DNA of 64,000 bases from Limisphaerales bacterium (GTDB lineage Bacteria; Verrucomicrobiota; Verrucomicrobiia; Limisphaerales; UBA1096): the NCBI GenBank assembly GCA_004213515.1, contig SHAK01000005.1:36610-100609 (forward strand), given 5' to 3'. Positions 38,265-48,002 of the stretch are shown one piece after another; positions within the stretch are counted from its first letter, which is position 1, and every line of letters starts with the position of its first letter. The notes under the pieces are model-generated. The model did not search any database. It saw only the letters and a list, made by a program, of their open reading frames with translations, and was not told the origin of the DNA. The position numbers were made by a program, and so were the translations under genes.

Positions 38265-40190
38265 CTATTCAACCTTAAACAACGTTGTAAAATCAGAACC
38301 TTTTCCTGGTTTAGCGGACAACTTAAGACACGACGCATAGTTAGTTTCCATAAATCGAGGCGAAACAATGGTATCCATTTCAACATCATCCCTATCAAGG
38401 TCAGGTTTGCAAAGTTCAACATTATGCCAGCCAGTTCCCAGTTCAACGACCATAACTGTTGAATTTGATTCAACTCGAAAAGATGTATCTCCAATTGATT
38501 CTACCTTACAATCCGGAGAGAACTGCCAACGAACACTAAACGCAGCTAATTCGCCTAAAGTTTTTTCAAAAAAATCACGAATCATCCATCCTTCATTGAC
38601 ACCATCTAATGGCTTAATTGTTCTGGTCAATGCACTTTCACCAATACGAACTTCTGTCTCCAAAATATCACCATTAAAGGACCACAATGGTCTAGGGTGT
38701 ATATTGGACCAAAGAAACAATCCCTTTCTTTCAGCAAGAGGCGCTAATTTAGAACATGGCCCATTGTGGGCATCTCGTGACGCCAACCAATTACGAAGAT
38801 TTGGATCCCCATGATAATCACCTGTCCCTGGATCGATTATCATCGCCTCTCCATTTAACCAAAGAGAAATATGCTGCGCATCAAGATGGCCATGAGCAGC
38901 CATAGAACCAGAACCAAGTGGAGAAATATCGACTCTCGCTTTCCATTTTCCACTATCTTTGACAAGAAAACCTGTATCAGGAAAAATCCTCCAACCACTT
39001 TGCTTAGGCAAGGGCTCAGGTGTTCCAACGCAATCTTTAAACTCCCCTCGCATAAAATGATAAAATACCGATTCTTTTTCTTTCCCAGCTAGCCATTGCA
39101 TCCACTCAGTTGCGGCAAATTGCTCTTTCAAAAACCAAGGTAAAACATATGCACTGTCGGAGTCTCCATAATCCCAAGGAGCAGAACTTACTTGAATTTC
39201 TTTAAAATAATACGCCGCCTGAAGCAGGCGATTATCTATTCGATCTCTTCTTTTGTCATGCAAAGCACCAGCAATATTGAGAGCTTGCCTAGACTCCCAG
39301 CAAAATTCCCATGAATAAAAATGGTAATTTAGCCCCTGCTCAAAGTTACCGCCATCTGGATTAAATTGAATTAACGTTTCACGCTCGATTAACTTGCTTA
39401 AATTTTCAAGATCAGGTCCCAATTTGGAGAGATTAGGCCAACGTGAAACAGCAATTGCCAAACCACTTAATTCGCCTAATAAGTGATTATTTGCAGATGA
39501 TCCAAAAGAACGATGCCTCCAAGTATACCAAACATGAGGAAGAAGTATTTCTTTACGAAGTTTATAAAGCCTTTTTTTCAAAGAACCATCAGATTGATTA
39601 TCATAAGCTGTTAAGAAAGCATCAATCCAAGTAAAAGCTATTAGACGCATTCCTGACTCAAGAGCACTAGTCCAATGCCATCCAATAAATGGAGGGTTTT
39701 TATTCACCCAATCCTCTAGCCACTCAATTGCCAACTCACCATATTTATTATTGGAATGCAACCAACAAGCTTGTGCCAAACGTACGGGGCCATACCAGCG
39801 ACTTGGCTCCCACAAAGGTTTAATTGCCGCACCAAAAGGTAGTTCTCTGTGATCAAGCTTGAAGGCAATTTTATCTGTCTCAACATCAATTCCTGACTGA
39901 TAATCACGGTTCCACAACGGTGGCGAATCAACCTTCATATCTAAATGACCAAAGAATCGAATTTTACCTGAAGAAATTCGGTCAGCATCATTCTCAACGG
40001 CTTCAAGTATAGAATCTGGCACTTTAAAAACACTTGGAAGCTTGGGATAGACTGAATGTTCTAAATTCAGTTCAGGCCATTGAGCTGGCTTAGCATCTGA
40101 AAACTCAAAAAACTTTTTACGGAGTCTTAACGCCAACTCACTTGGGCCCATCGCTCGAAGGCGATGCCAATACCACTTTAGGTTAGGCAT
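38265..40190 (-). CDS. Heparinase II/III family protein
   Basis: 641 residues, no obvious signal peptide. N-terminal half: helical toroid of the heparinase/alginate-lyase kind (WHWTSALESGMRLIAFTWID, NNHLLGELSGLAIA). C-terminal half: Hepar_II_III beta domain (MAAHGHLDAQHISLWLNGEA, MIIDPGTGDYHGDPNLRNW), with His/Asp/Tyr candidates for the lyase and metal sites. Such proteins cleave uronic-acid polysaccharides or sit in capsule-type clusters. Thirteen bases after the prepilin gene upstream, so co-transcription is likely. Whether it is an active lyase cannot be seen from sequence. Confidence 0.85.
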   Translation of the reverse strand: MPNLKWYWHRLRAMGPSELALRLRKKFFEFSDAKPAQWPELNLEHSVYPKLPSVFKVPDSILEAVENDADRISSGKIRFFGHLDMKVDSPPLWNRDYQSGIDVETDKIAFKLDHRELPFGAAIKPLWEPSRWYGPVRLAQACWLHSNNKYGELAIEWLEDWVNKNPPFIGWHWTSALESGMRLIAFTWIDAFLTAYDNQSDGSLKKRLYKLRKEILLPHVWYTWRHRSFGSSANNHLLGELSGLAIAVSRWPNLSKLGPDLENLSKLIERETLIQFNPDGGNFEQGLNYHFYSWEFCWESRQALNIAGALHDKRRDRIDNRLLQAAYYFKEIQVSSAPWDYGDSDSAYVLPWFLKEQFAATEWMQWLAGKEKESVFYHFMRGEFKDCVGTPEPLPKQSGWRIFPDTGFLVKDSGKWKARVDISPLGSGSMAAHGHLDAQHISLWLNGEAMIIDPGTGDYHGDPNLRNWLASRDAHNGPCSKLAPLAERKGLFLWSNIHPRPLWSFNGDILETEVRIGESALTRTIKPLDGVNEGWMIRDFFEKTLGELAAFSVRWQFSPDCKVESIGDTSFRVESNSTVMVVELGTGWHNVELCKPDLDRDDVEMDTIVSPRFMETNYASCLKLSAKPGKGSDFTTLFKVE

Positions 40191-40203
40191 TTATATCCGC
40201 TTA

Positions 40204-41085
40204 TCAACGCTTAGGATTAGTAGTGCGTTCCTGTAACCAAATAACATCTTTGTTATTAGGCTGAGGTTGATTAAGTGCAAGGCCTCCTTTTGGCTGTAAG
40301 GCTGGATATGTCCTCGCATCTTGCCACTTTTTAATTTCCGCATGCCCATCTGCAAAAGATAATCCTGCAGCATTATTATGATAACTAGCAGGAAAATCCA
40401 CCATAATTGTCCTTTTAGGCTCAGGGTAGCCAGGCATCCAAACAACAAAGAAACCATCATTAATGCTATCCATTCGTTCATCTATCATGACCCAAACTTG
40501 AGACGCTCCCTGTACGGACATATCACTTCGCTTTAAGAACATTGTCCCATCTTTTGGGCCTCCAAACCATGTATGATGACCACTGGCCCTACCGTTTTGC
40601 CCATCACCTCCAACCCAAGCATTCATAGACATACTTCGCACGCGAGGCTTCATTCCATTTTTTTTACCTGCATTAACCGTGCTGGTGTCAGCAGGGCACT
40701 TAAACACAGCAGAGCTTTGGCCGACATGATTCCAAAGCGGACTTCTCCTTAATGCTGATGCGTGCATAGGATCCCAATTTTTAGGATGAGCAGAAAAATC
40801 AAGAGAAGTATTTCCCATCCATCCGTATTGATAAGTCGGACGGTTAGCACCTCCAAGATCGCCGTATGCCCAAGTAACTCGATCGTCAGCATCATCAGCA
40901 TAAAAAGACCAAGCCATCATCAATTGTTTATTGTTATTAACACAGGAAATACCATGGGCCTTAGACTTAGCCTTAGCTAATGCTGGCAGAAGCATGCCTG
41001 CAAGAATTGCAATAATAGCTATTACTACCAACAACTCTATCAACGTGAAACCAGTGATATTATTTATTTTACTTTTTGTTTTCAT
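40204..41085 (-). CDS. H-X9-DG prepilin-type protein
   Basis: 293 residues from ATG 41085 (an upstream ATG at 41136 would overlap the neighbouring prepilin gene). Prepilin leader [12 protein letters not shown], then mature [18 protein letters not shown] and [11 protein letters not shown] at +5. The globular part ends with [15 protein letters not shown], a His-X9-Asp-Gly motif common in PVC prepilin-like proteins (DUF1559-type). These are abundant in PVC genomes and probably processed by the type II/IV prepilin peptidase; their role is uncertain. Lies 17 bases after a second copy. Confidence 0.85.
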   Translation of the reverse strand: MKTKSKINNITGFTLIELLVVIAIIAILAGMLLPALAKAKSKAHGISCVNNNKQLMMAWSFYADDADDRVTWAYGDLGGANRPTYQYGWMGNTSLDFSAHPKNWDPMHASALRRSPLWNHVGQSSAVFKCPADTSTVNAGKKNGMKPRVRSMSMNAWVGGDGQNGRASGHHTWFGGPKDGTMFLKRSDMSVQGASQVWVMIDERMDSINDGFFVVWMPGYPEPKRTIMVDFPASYHNNAAGLSFADGHAEIKKWQDARTYPALQPKGGLALNQPQPNNKDVIWLQERTTNPKR

Positions 41086-41102
41086 TAAAAATCTATACTG
41101 TA

Positions 41103-41882
41103 TCAGGTTCCTAATTTGGAATTGGGCACACACCAAAGCCGACCAGGCTTTCGTTTAAGCTCCTGCTTGTACCATTCAAACTTCATAAACTCTACACTAC
41201 CTCCAATTAATCCAGTGACAGCACCTTCGCTATGTCTTTTGCTTATTCCTTCTGAAAAAATTTCCTGACCACCCTCAAAATAAATTTGCCCTGGAGTACT
41301 AGAAGCATCATTAAAATTAAATATACGACGCTCATCAGGAGCCCAGAACAAGACATCTTCAGAGTCGAATTGATTTCTTTTGTGGGTCTTATTGTTGACC
41401 CAACCGCTTGGAAATTTACCGACAACTCCGTTCATAACATAGCTTGTAGTATCCTGTAAGCCTTGGCTCCGCCTAGATTTCAAATCCTCTGCCTTTTCAG
41501 CCAAACAATAAAACGAATCCTTGTTACTAACATATGTCCATAGCTGGCCTAACTCAGGACGAAAACGCGATTCACCTTTGGGGATATTGCGATTACTGTA
41601 CTTGTAAGCCCACCCCTCGGTTTGAACCCCCCAATTGGGAAATGGCATATAATCATCATTATCGTCAGTATACATATGAACCGCCAAAACAAGTTGCTTT
41701 TGATTGTTAATACAATTTGTTTTTTGGGCCTGACTTTTTGCTTTCGCTAATGCAGGCAAGAGCATACCAGCTAGAATTGCAATTATAGCTATAACTACCA
41801 GTAACTCAATGAGCGTAAAACCAGAAACCAATCTGCACTTGCCGCGAGTCTTTTTTAAATCTACAGAGAAAAAAGTATTCAT
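41103..41882 (-). CDS. H-X9-DG-type prepilin (degenerate motif)
   Basis: 259 residues from ATG 41882; an upstream ATG at 41912 is possible. After the leader (ending RLVSG) the mature N-terminus [18 protein letters not shown] and [10 protein letters not shown] is identical over its first 28 residues to that of the prepilin at 40204, while the rest differs. The C-terminal motif reads [16 protein letters not shown]: the His and spacing are retained but DG has become GG. It begins 67 bases after the argH stop and is likely co-expressed with its neighbour. Confidence 0.83.
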   Translation of the reverse strand: MNTFFSVDLKKTRGKCRLVSGFTLIELLVVIAIIAILAGMLLPALAKAKSQAQKTNCINNQKQLVLAVHMYTDDNDDYMPFPNWGVQTEGWAYKYSNRNIPKGESRFRPELGQLWTYVSNKDSFYCLAEKAEDLKSRRSQGLQDTTSYVMNGVVGKFPSGWVNNKTHKRNQFDSEDVLFWAPDERRIFNFNDASSTPGQIYFEGGQEIFSEGISKRHSEGAVTGLIGGSVEFMKFEWYKQELKRKPGRLWCVPNSKLGT

Positions 41883-41948
41883 TGGTAGCAATAAGGAGAA
41901 AATATTAGTCATACCATTTCACACATGCAACAACCTCTTGATACTTAA

Positions 41949-43349
41949 TTAAGATAAACGCTTTGACCAGAATCGAAGCTGTTTTTTCACTTCCTTAGAA
42001 CTAGGTGAACCAGTAATAGTCCTCTTATCCAATGCTTTCTTTAAATTAAAAACTTCTAAAGCATCATCTTTAAACTTCTTGCTAACACTTTGCATGTCTT
42101 TGAGAGTCAATAAGTTCAATGGTTTTTTCAGCTTCTCTGCCAATGCCACTAACGCGCCAACAATGTGATGAGCCTCACGAAATGCAACTTTACGATTAAC
42201 AAGATAATCAGCTAAGTCAGTGGCCAATAGACCTGGATCACAAGCGGCATCTTCACAAGATTTAACTTTAACAGAAATATTAGAAAGCATAGAGCTCATC
42301 AACCTAACTGTAGTTCGAATAGTATCGACGCTATCAAATAACCTTTCCTTGTCTTCCTGAAGATCCCGGTTATATGCCATAGGCAATCCTTTTAAAAGTG
42401 TCAATAGAGAGACAAGATTACCTATAAGTCTCCCGCTCTTTCCTCTAGCTATCTCAGCGATATCAGGATTTTTCTTTTGTGGCATCAACGATGAACCCGT
42501 GGTGTATTCATCTGAAATACGAATATAATCAAACTCACTTGAGGACCATAATATAAGGTCTTCCGCTAAACGTGACAAATGCACTCCCGTCATTGATGCT
42601 ATAAAACAAAACTCAACAGCAAAATCTCGATCACTAACTGCATCCATAGAGTTTTGAGATATAACCGGACGCCCCTTGGAATCCTCAAACCCCAAGAATT
42701 CAGCAACCTGTTTACGGTCCAATGGCAATGTAGAGCCTGCCAAGGCCCCACTACCTAACGGACAAACATTCACTCGAGAAAAAGCATCAAGAAGCCTTTC
42801 ATGATCACGAGCAAACATTTCAACATAAGCTAGAAGATGGTGGGCAAAATACACTGGTTGAGCACGTTGCAAATGGGTGTAACCAGGAAGAATCACTTTA
42901 TCATTTTTCACACCCAACTCAACAAGCGATCTTTGAAGTGAACTTATTTCCACTTCAAGTTCAACCATTTCATCTCGAAGCCACATTCTCATATCGAGCG
43001 CTACTTGGTCGTTTCGTGATCTTCCAGTGTGTAGTTTTGCCCCAGCTGGCTCTCGACGAGTCAGTTCCGCCTCAATATTCATATGGACATCTTCGAGTGA
43101 CTCATTCCATTCGAATCTTCCTTCTTCGATATCAACACCAATAGCTTCAAGTACTTTAACAATTCGCTTGGATTCGGCTTTAGATAAAACACCTATATTG
43201 CCCAGCATTGTAGCATGAGCAATAGACCCCAAAAGGTCATGTCTCCACAGGCGGCGATCAAAGGAGATGGATTCAGTGAATTTTGCGACATCCTCCCCTG
43301 GCCCACTCGTAAAACGCCCACTTCTGGACAATGGCGATTTCTTATTCAT
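41949..43349 (-). CDS. argH: Argininosuccinate lyase
   Basis: 466 residues, normal length. It splits argininosuccinate into arginine and fumarate, the last step of arginine synthesis. Signature of the fumarase/aspartase superfamily: GSSLMPQKKNPDIAEIARGK (catalytic serine loop). The N-terminus SGRFTSGPGEDVAKFTESIS and DVHMNIEAELTRR, and TGRSRNDQVALDMRMWLRDE in the middle, match ArgH closely. Other arg genes are not adjacent (an ArgE/DapE-type peptidase is 27 kb away). Divergent from secA with an inverted repeat between them. Confidence 0.97.
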   Translation of the reverse strand: MNKKSPLSRSGRFTSGPGEDVAKFTESISFDRRLWRHDLLGSIAHATMLGNIGVLSKAESKRIVKVLEAIGVDIEEGRFEWNESLEDVHMNIEAELTRREPAGAKLHTGRSRNDQVALDMRMWLRDEMVELEVEISSLQRSLVELGVKNDKVILPGYTHLQRAQPVYFAHHLLAYVEMFARDHERLLDAFSRVNVCPLGSGALAGSTLPLDRKQVAEFLGFEDSKGRPVISQNSMDAVSDRDFAVEFCFIASMTGVHLSRLAEDLILWSSSEFDYIRISDEYTTGSSLMPQKKNPDIAEIARGKSGRLIGNLVSLLTLLKGLPMAYNRDLQEDKERLFDSVDTIRTTVRLMSSMLSNISVKVKSCEDAACDPGLLATDLADYLVNRKVAFREAHHIVGALVALAEKLKKPLNLLTLKDMQSVSKKFKDDALEVFNLKKALDKRTITGSPSSKEVKKQLRFWSKRLS

Positions 43350-43367
43350 CCGTAAGAATATTTTACG

Positions 43368-43427
43368 TTAGGAACTGAATGGTTTAAACCAAAAACCCAC
43401 ATAAACAAGTAATGAGTTAGTTCCTAA
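43368..43427. promoter_or_regulatory. Inverted repeat with internal palindrome between argH and secA
   Basis: TTAGGAACT (43368-43376) and AGTTCCTAA (43419-43427) form a perfect 9-bp dyad 42 bases apart. Inside it is a 10-bp palindrome GGTTTAAACC (43381-43390). The position between divergent starts suits an operator or a shared regulatory structure, but this is inference. Confidence 0.4.
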
Positions 43428-43484
43428 AACTTTGACGTTCCTGCAACCATACCGTAGTTTCCTCAGCCATTTATTGGACCTAAT

Positions 43485-46400
43485 ATGGGCTTACTTAAAA
43501 AATTATTTCCTAGCAAGAATCAAAGGGTTATTAATAAATATAAATCTAGAATAGATTCAATTAATAATCTTGAGATCAAACTGCAAGAATCTTCGGACGA
43601 TATGCTCCGCAAAAAAACTGCAGATTGGAAAACCCAACTCAGCAGTATTTCCGATAACGATCAACTTGCCCAAGAACTTGAAAAAATTCTACCTGAAGCG
43701 TTTGCTGTAGTAAAAAACGCCTGTAGACGTCTTTGCGGAACTGAGGTTAATGTACGAGGCAACAACATAGGCTGGGAGATGATCCCATACGACGTGCAGC
43801 TAATTGGAGGAATGGCTCTTCATAATAATAGCATTGCAGAAATGGCTACCGGGGAAGGGAAAACACTTGTCGCAACCCTTCCCGTATACCTCAACGCTCT
43901 TTCAGGGCGAGGCGTGCATGTCGTTACTGTTAATGACTATCTTGCAAAACGTGATAGCGAATGGATGGGAGCTATATATAAATTCCTCGGCTTATCTGTT
44001 GGATGCATTGTTCACGATATGAATCCAAACCAGCGCAGAGATCATTATAACTGTGACATTACATACGGAACCAACTCGGAATTTGGATTTGACTACCTTC
44101 GTGATAATGGGATGGCTGGAAGATCAGAGGATCAAGTACAACGACAACACTACTTCTCCATAGTAGACGAAGTGGATTCTATTCTAATTGATGAAGCTCG
44201 GACGCCATTGATCATTAGTGGCCCCGCTGCAGCCAGCCTCGATAAAGAGTACAGACAGGCAAATCCAAAAATTAAAAGCCTAGTTCAAGCCCAACATAAA
44301 CTTATTAGCAATTACCTCTCTGAAGCTGAAAAAATAAGCAAAGTAATAACTGATGAAACGACTTCAGAAAAGCCAGACGAAATTGAAGGAGAATTAGGCT
44401 TACTACTCTATAAATCTAGACTAGGAGATCCTAAGAGCGGTCGCCTAATGAAGCTGCTAGAAGAACCTCAAAATCAAAAATTATTAGATAAGGCGGAGCT
44501 TTCCCTACATGCTGATCAGTCTAAAAAAGAACTTTATGACCAAAAGGAAGAACTCTTTTACGGGATAGAAGAAAAAAGCCATGATGCAGACCTTACTGAA
44601 AAAGGGCGTAATTTCCTTAATCCAAATGATACAGATGCATTTATGCTTCCTGACTTAGCTGAAGCTCAACATCAAATAGACAACGACCAAACATTGGATG
44701 CCCAATCTCGCATGGCAGCAAAAACAAAACTTCAAGATGAGTTTAAGCTTAAAGCCGAAAATATCCATATTACAGGGCAACTACTGAAGGCATATAGCCT
44801 CTACGTTCGGGATGTAGCTTATGTTGTGCAGGAAAATAAAGTTATCATTGTTGACGAACATACAGGTCGAGCGATGCCAGGTCGCCGATGGAGCGATGGC
44901 CTACATCAGGCTGTGGAAGCTAAGGAAGGTGTTACAATTGAACAAGAAACCCAAACACTAGCTACAATAACCATTCAAAACTATTTTCGACTCTACACTA
45001 AATTGGCAGGAATGACCGGCACAGCGGCAACTGAAGCTCATGAGTTTTTTGATATTTACAAGTTAGATGTGCGCACAATACCTACTCACCGCGAATGCGT
45101 TCGAGATGATTTAAATGACTCAATTTTCAAAACAAAGCGAGAAAAGTACAACTCAGTTTTGGAAGAAATCAAAGAAGTTAATCAAAAAGGAAGGCCTATC
45201 CTTGTTGGAACTGTTTCAGTTGAAGTAAGCGAACACATCTCAAAACTACTTAAGAAAAACGGAATAATACACAGTGTTCTTAATGCAAAATACCACGAAC
45301 AAGAAGCTGAAATTGTGGCACGGGCTGGAAATAAAGGCGCTGTAACAATTGCCACAAATATGGCAGGACGTGGAACTGATATAAAACTTGGCGACGGAAT
45401 TGAATCCCTGGGCGGCTTACATGTGATTGGAACAGAACGACATGAATCAAGACGAATAGACCGACAATTACGTGGACGTTGTGCTAGACAAGGAGACGCG
45501 GGTTCTACGCATTTCTTTCTATCACTTGAAGATGATTTACTTCGCTTATTCGCAAGTGGAAATAAAATGTTTTCCTATGTTGAGAAAGGAATGGAAGAAG
45601 GCCAGCCTCTTGAAAGCAGAATGCTGAATCCCGCAATTCAAAAAGCTCAACAAAATGTTGAGAAACATCATTTTCAAATCCGCAAACGAACACTTGAATA
45701 TGACGATGTCATGAACAAGCAACGGGCAGAAATATACGGATTTCGGAATGAAATAATGCACGCTGACGAGGTTCAGGGCGAATTACTAAACATAATGGAT
45801 CGAGTTATTGCAGATAAGGTTCAGCAATGCTGCAACAGAGATCTAGATCCAACTAACTGGGAAATTCGAAAACTCACCGACTGGGCAACACTAACCTTTC
45901 CTATAGCGGTCACTATAGATGACTTAACCCAGTTGGCTGAAGGCCAAAATCGCGGTGAAACAAAATCTACTGATGATTCAGAGATGAACTCTAATCAGAC
46001 TGTAATATTTAAAGATATTTCAACTAAAGCAAAGGACGCATACAAACTTAAAATTAGCTTTGAAGAACACGACGCACTAACAACAGTCGAGAGACACACA
46101 ATACTCAACTCAATTGACAGACTCTGGCAAGAGCATCTATATGAAATGGATAGCCTTAGATACAGCATTAGCTTACGCGCTTATGGGCAGCGTGATCCAA
46201 TACTTGAATATAAAGCGGAAGGCTACCGAATGTTTGAAGAACTTCAGGTGAATATTTGGACTGATATTTGCCAGAATATTTTCCGTAGCGCATCTAGCGT
46301 TGAAGCTTTTCATAGTTTTTTACGCAATTTACCTTCCAAAGAAATTCATCAAAACACTAGCGCATTCGGATCTGAAGAAAGACGAGCTGCAAATGAAGCT

Positions 46401-46538
46401 AGCGATATGGTTAATGAGGCTACTGACACAGTAGCAAAAGCTGAACCTGTAAGAGCTTCTGTTAAAGTTGGACGAAATGACCCTTGCCCTTGCGGAAGTG
46501 GTAAAAAATACAAAAAGTGTTTCCCCAATTGTAATTAA
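43485..46538 (+). CDS. secA: Protein translocase ATPase SecA
   Basis: 1017 residues (E. coli has 901). It drives preproteins through SecYEG. Walker A at 123-127 (MATGEGKTL), Walker B/DEAD-like region DEVDSILIDEARTPLIISG, RGTDIKLG and RQLRGRCARQGD motifs of NBD2, helical scaffold, and a C-terminal zinc motif CPCGSGKKYKKC ahead of the stop. The extra length is an insertion after ISGPAAASL in NBD1 (about 248-400) rich in Lys, Glu and Leu, as in other PVC SecA proteins. A bidirectional terminator follows. Confidence 0.97.
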   Translation: MGLLKKLFPSKNQRVINKYKSRIDSINNLEIKLQESSDDMLRKKTADWKTQLSSISDNDQLAQELEKILPEAFAVVKNACRRLCGTEVNVRGNNIGWEMIPYDVQLIGGMALHNNSIAEMATGEGKTLVATLPVYLNALSGRGVHVVTVNDYLAKRDSEWMGAIYKFLGLSVGCIVHDMNPNQRRDHYNCDITYGTNSEFGFDYLRDNGMAGRSEDQVQRQHYFSIVDEVDSILIDEARTPLIISGPAAASLDKEYRQANPKIKSLVQAQHKLISNYLSEAEKISKVITDETTSEKPDEIEGELGLLLYKSRLGDPKSGRLMKLLEEPQNQKLLDKAELSLHADQSKKELYDQKEELFYGIEEKSHDADLTEKGRNFLNPNDTDAFMLPDLAEAQHQIDNDQTLDAQSRMAAKTKLQDEFKLKAENIHITGQLLKAYSLYVRDVAYVVQENKVIIVDEHTGRAMPGRRWSDGLHQAVEAKEGVTIEQETQTLATITIQNYFRLYTKLAGMTGTAATEAHEFFDIYKLDVRTIPTHRECVRDDLNDSIFKTKREKYNSVLEEIKEVNQKGRPILVGTVSVEVSEHISKLLKKNGIIHSVLNAKYHEQEAEIVARAGNKGAVTIATNMAGRGTDIKLGDGIESLGGLHVIGTERHESRRIDRQLRGRCARQGDAGSTHFFLSLEDDLLRLFASGNKMFSYVEKGMEEGQPLESRMLNPAIQKAQQNVEKHHFQIRKRTLEYDDVMNKQRAEIYGFRNEIMHADEVQGELLNIMDRVIADKVQQCCNRDLDPTNWEIRKLTDWATLTFPIAVTIDDLTQLAEGQNRGETKSTDDSEMNSNQTVIFKDISTKAKDAYKLKISFEEHDALTTVERHTILNSIDRLWQEHLYEMDSLRYSISLRAYGQRDPILEYKAEGYRMFEELQVNIWTDICQNIFRSASSVEAFHSFLRNLPSKEIHQNTSAFGSEERRAANEASDMVNEATDTVAKAEPVRASVKVGRNDPCPCGSGKKYKKCFPNCN

Positions 46539-46550
46539 ACTTTCATTAAA

Positions 46551-46580
46551 AAAAATCCGAGCCACTAGTGACTCGGATTA
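46551..46580. terminator. Bidirectional terminator between secA and a Gfo/Idh/MocA gene
   Basis: AATCCGAG (46554-46561) pairs with CTCGGATT (46572-46579), enclosing a self-complementary CACTAGTG. A-rich sequence on the left acts as a T run for the minus strand; on the plus strand the tail is only moderately T-rich. It separates two convergent genes. Confidence 0.7.
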
Positions 46581-46611
46581 TCAATTAAATTTAGTTTAAT
46601 TATATAGTTTA

Positions 46612-47964
46612 TTAAGCTTTCTCAACTCCAAAACGAGTTTTGCCAGGTATTGCAATTGAATACCTTCCATCCTCATCAGGAAGAGTTGGAGGTGCAGCTT
46701 CCCATCCAAGAATTTCTGGCATTGTATTTTCATCAGAATTCAAAGCCTCATCTGCATTTATCATTCGACCAGAATATGTAGCCATACGCCCCATAACTGA
46801 TGTTAGAGAACTATAAGCCCCATATTCAGCCTCATTAAAAGGCTTGTTGTTACGAATAGCATCAAATAGATCGTCGTGCTCCTGCTGATATGGATTTTTC
46901 CCTCCTCCTCCAAATCGCCAAATTTGCTCACCATTATTATCAGTTAACATATGTGGACCGCTAACAGTACCTCTGCCTTTAGTACCCTGAACATGCTCAG
47001 AAACACTATTCCAGCAACCCCGAATATGACGACACTGGCTAAACATATAGCTACCATCATCATACTTATACTCAACGGCGTGATGATCATAAATTTCACC
47101 ATGATCAATACCTTTACGTACTTCCCTCCCCCCTAAACCTTGACAACTAGTAGGATGAGTTCCTTTAATCCAGTTAATAACATCTAAATTATGAATATGT
47201 TGTTCGGTTATATGATCTCCGCACAACCAAACAAAATAGTACCAGTTTCTCATTTGATACTCCATTTCAGTTAATTTACGGCCAGCAGATTGCTCAAACT
47301 TTTTACGCTCCCTCACCCACACTCCTCCACCATTCCAATAAGAACGTGCAGAAACTATGTCACCTATAGCTCCATCTTGAATTCTCTTAACAATTTCTTG
47401 ATAACCTAATTGATGGTGACGTTGAAGCCCTACTCCGACTTTTAAATTTTTCTTTTTAGCCTCCTTGGCCGCAGCAAGTACCTGACGAACGCCTTTACCA
47501 TCTACAGCTACGGGTTTCTCCATAAAAACGTGCTTTCCTTGTTTAATCGCTTCAGCAAAATGAACCGGACGAAATCCCGGAGGAGTTGCTAGAATTACCA
47601 TATCAGCTAATTCAATAGCCTTCTTGTAAGCATCAAAACCAATAAACTTGTTTTCGTCTTTAACATCTACTTTTAGGCCATGCGCTCTCTGTAATCCTTT
47701 TTGACTACTATCCATCCGATCCTTAAAAGCATCAGCCATAGCAACAAGCTTTACATCTCCATTAGTACTAAGAGCCTGATTTGCAGCACCAGAACCTCGA
47801 CCGCCACATCCAATTAATGCCACCTTGACTGTTTCACTGGATTGAGCAAACGCAGCACGATCAATTGCCAAAGTACCTACAGCAGCGGCAGCAGCCCCTG
47901 TCTTAATGAAATCACGACGATCTAACGGCGAATTTTCACGTGAATTTCTTTTAGATTTTTTCAT
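46612..47964 (-). CDS. Exported Gfo/Idh/MocA family oxidoreductase
   Basis: 450 residues with a twin-arginine leader (LDRRDFIKTGAAAAAVGTLA, ending near AAFAQ). Rossmann motif VALIGCGGRGSGAAN, EKP motif as VFMEKPVAVDGKG. The substrate domain contains CGDHITEQHIHNLDVINWIK, with His and Asp positions typical of the PVC exported group. Residues YSSLTSVMGRMATYSGR form the conserved C-terminal helix. Lies 38 bases downstream of the PSCyt/FGE-like gene on the same strand and may be co-transcribed with it. Confidence 0.88.
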   Translation of the reverse strand: MKKSKRNSRENSPLDRRDFIKTGAAAAAVGTLAIDRAAFAQSSETVKVALIGCGGRGSGAANQALSTNGDVKLVAMADAFKDRMDSSQKGLQRAHGLKVDVKDENKFIGFDAYKKAIELADMVILATPPGFRPVHFAEAIKQGKHVFMEKPVAVDGKGVRQVLAAAKEAKKKNLKVGVGLQRHHQLGYQEIVKRIQDGAIGDIVSARSYWNGGGVWVRERKKFEQSAGRKLTEMEYQMRNWYYFVWLCGDHITEQHIHNLDVINWIKGTHPTSCQGLGGREVRKGIDHGEIYDHHAVEYKYDDGSYMFSQCRHIRGCWNSVSEHVQGTKGRGTVSGPHMLTDNNGEQIWRFGGGGKNPYQQEHDDLFDAIRNNKPFNEAEYGAYSSLTSVMGRMATYSGRMINADEALNSDENTMPEILGWEAAPPTLPDEDGRYSIAIPGKTRFGVEKA

Positions 47965-48002
47965 AATTTAAAATTAAATGGTTAAAGGAACTAGGAACTA
48001 AC

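Noticed and set aside
38368..38814. 148-codon open frame on the plus strand
   Set aside because: Antisense to the heparinase-like gene; low-complexity serine-rich translation.
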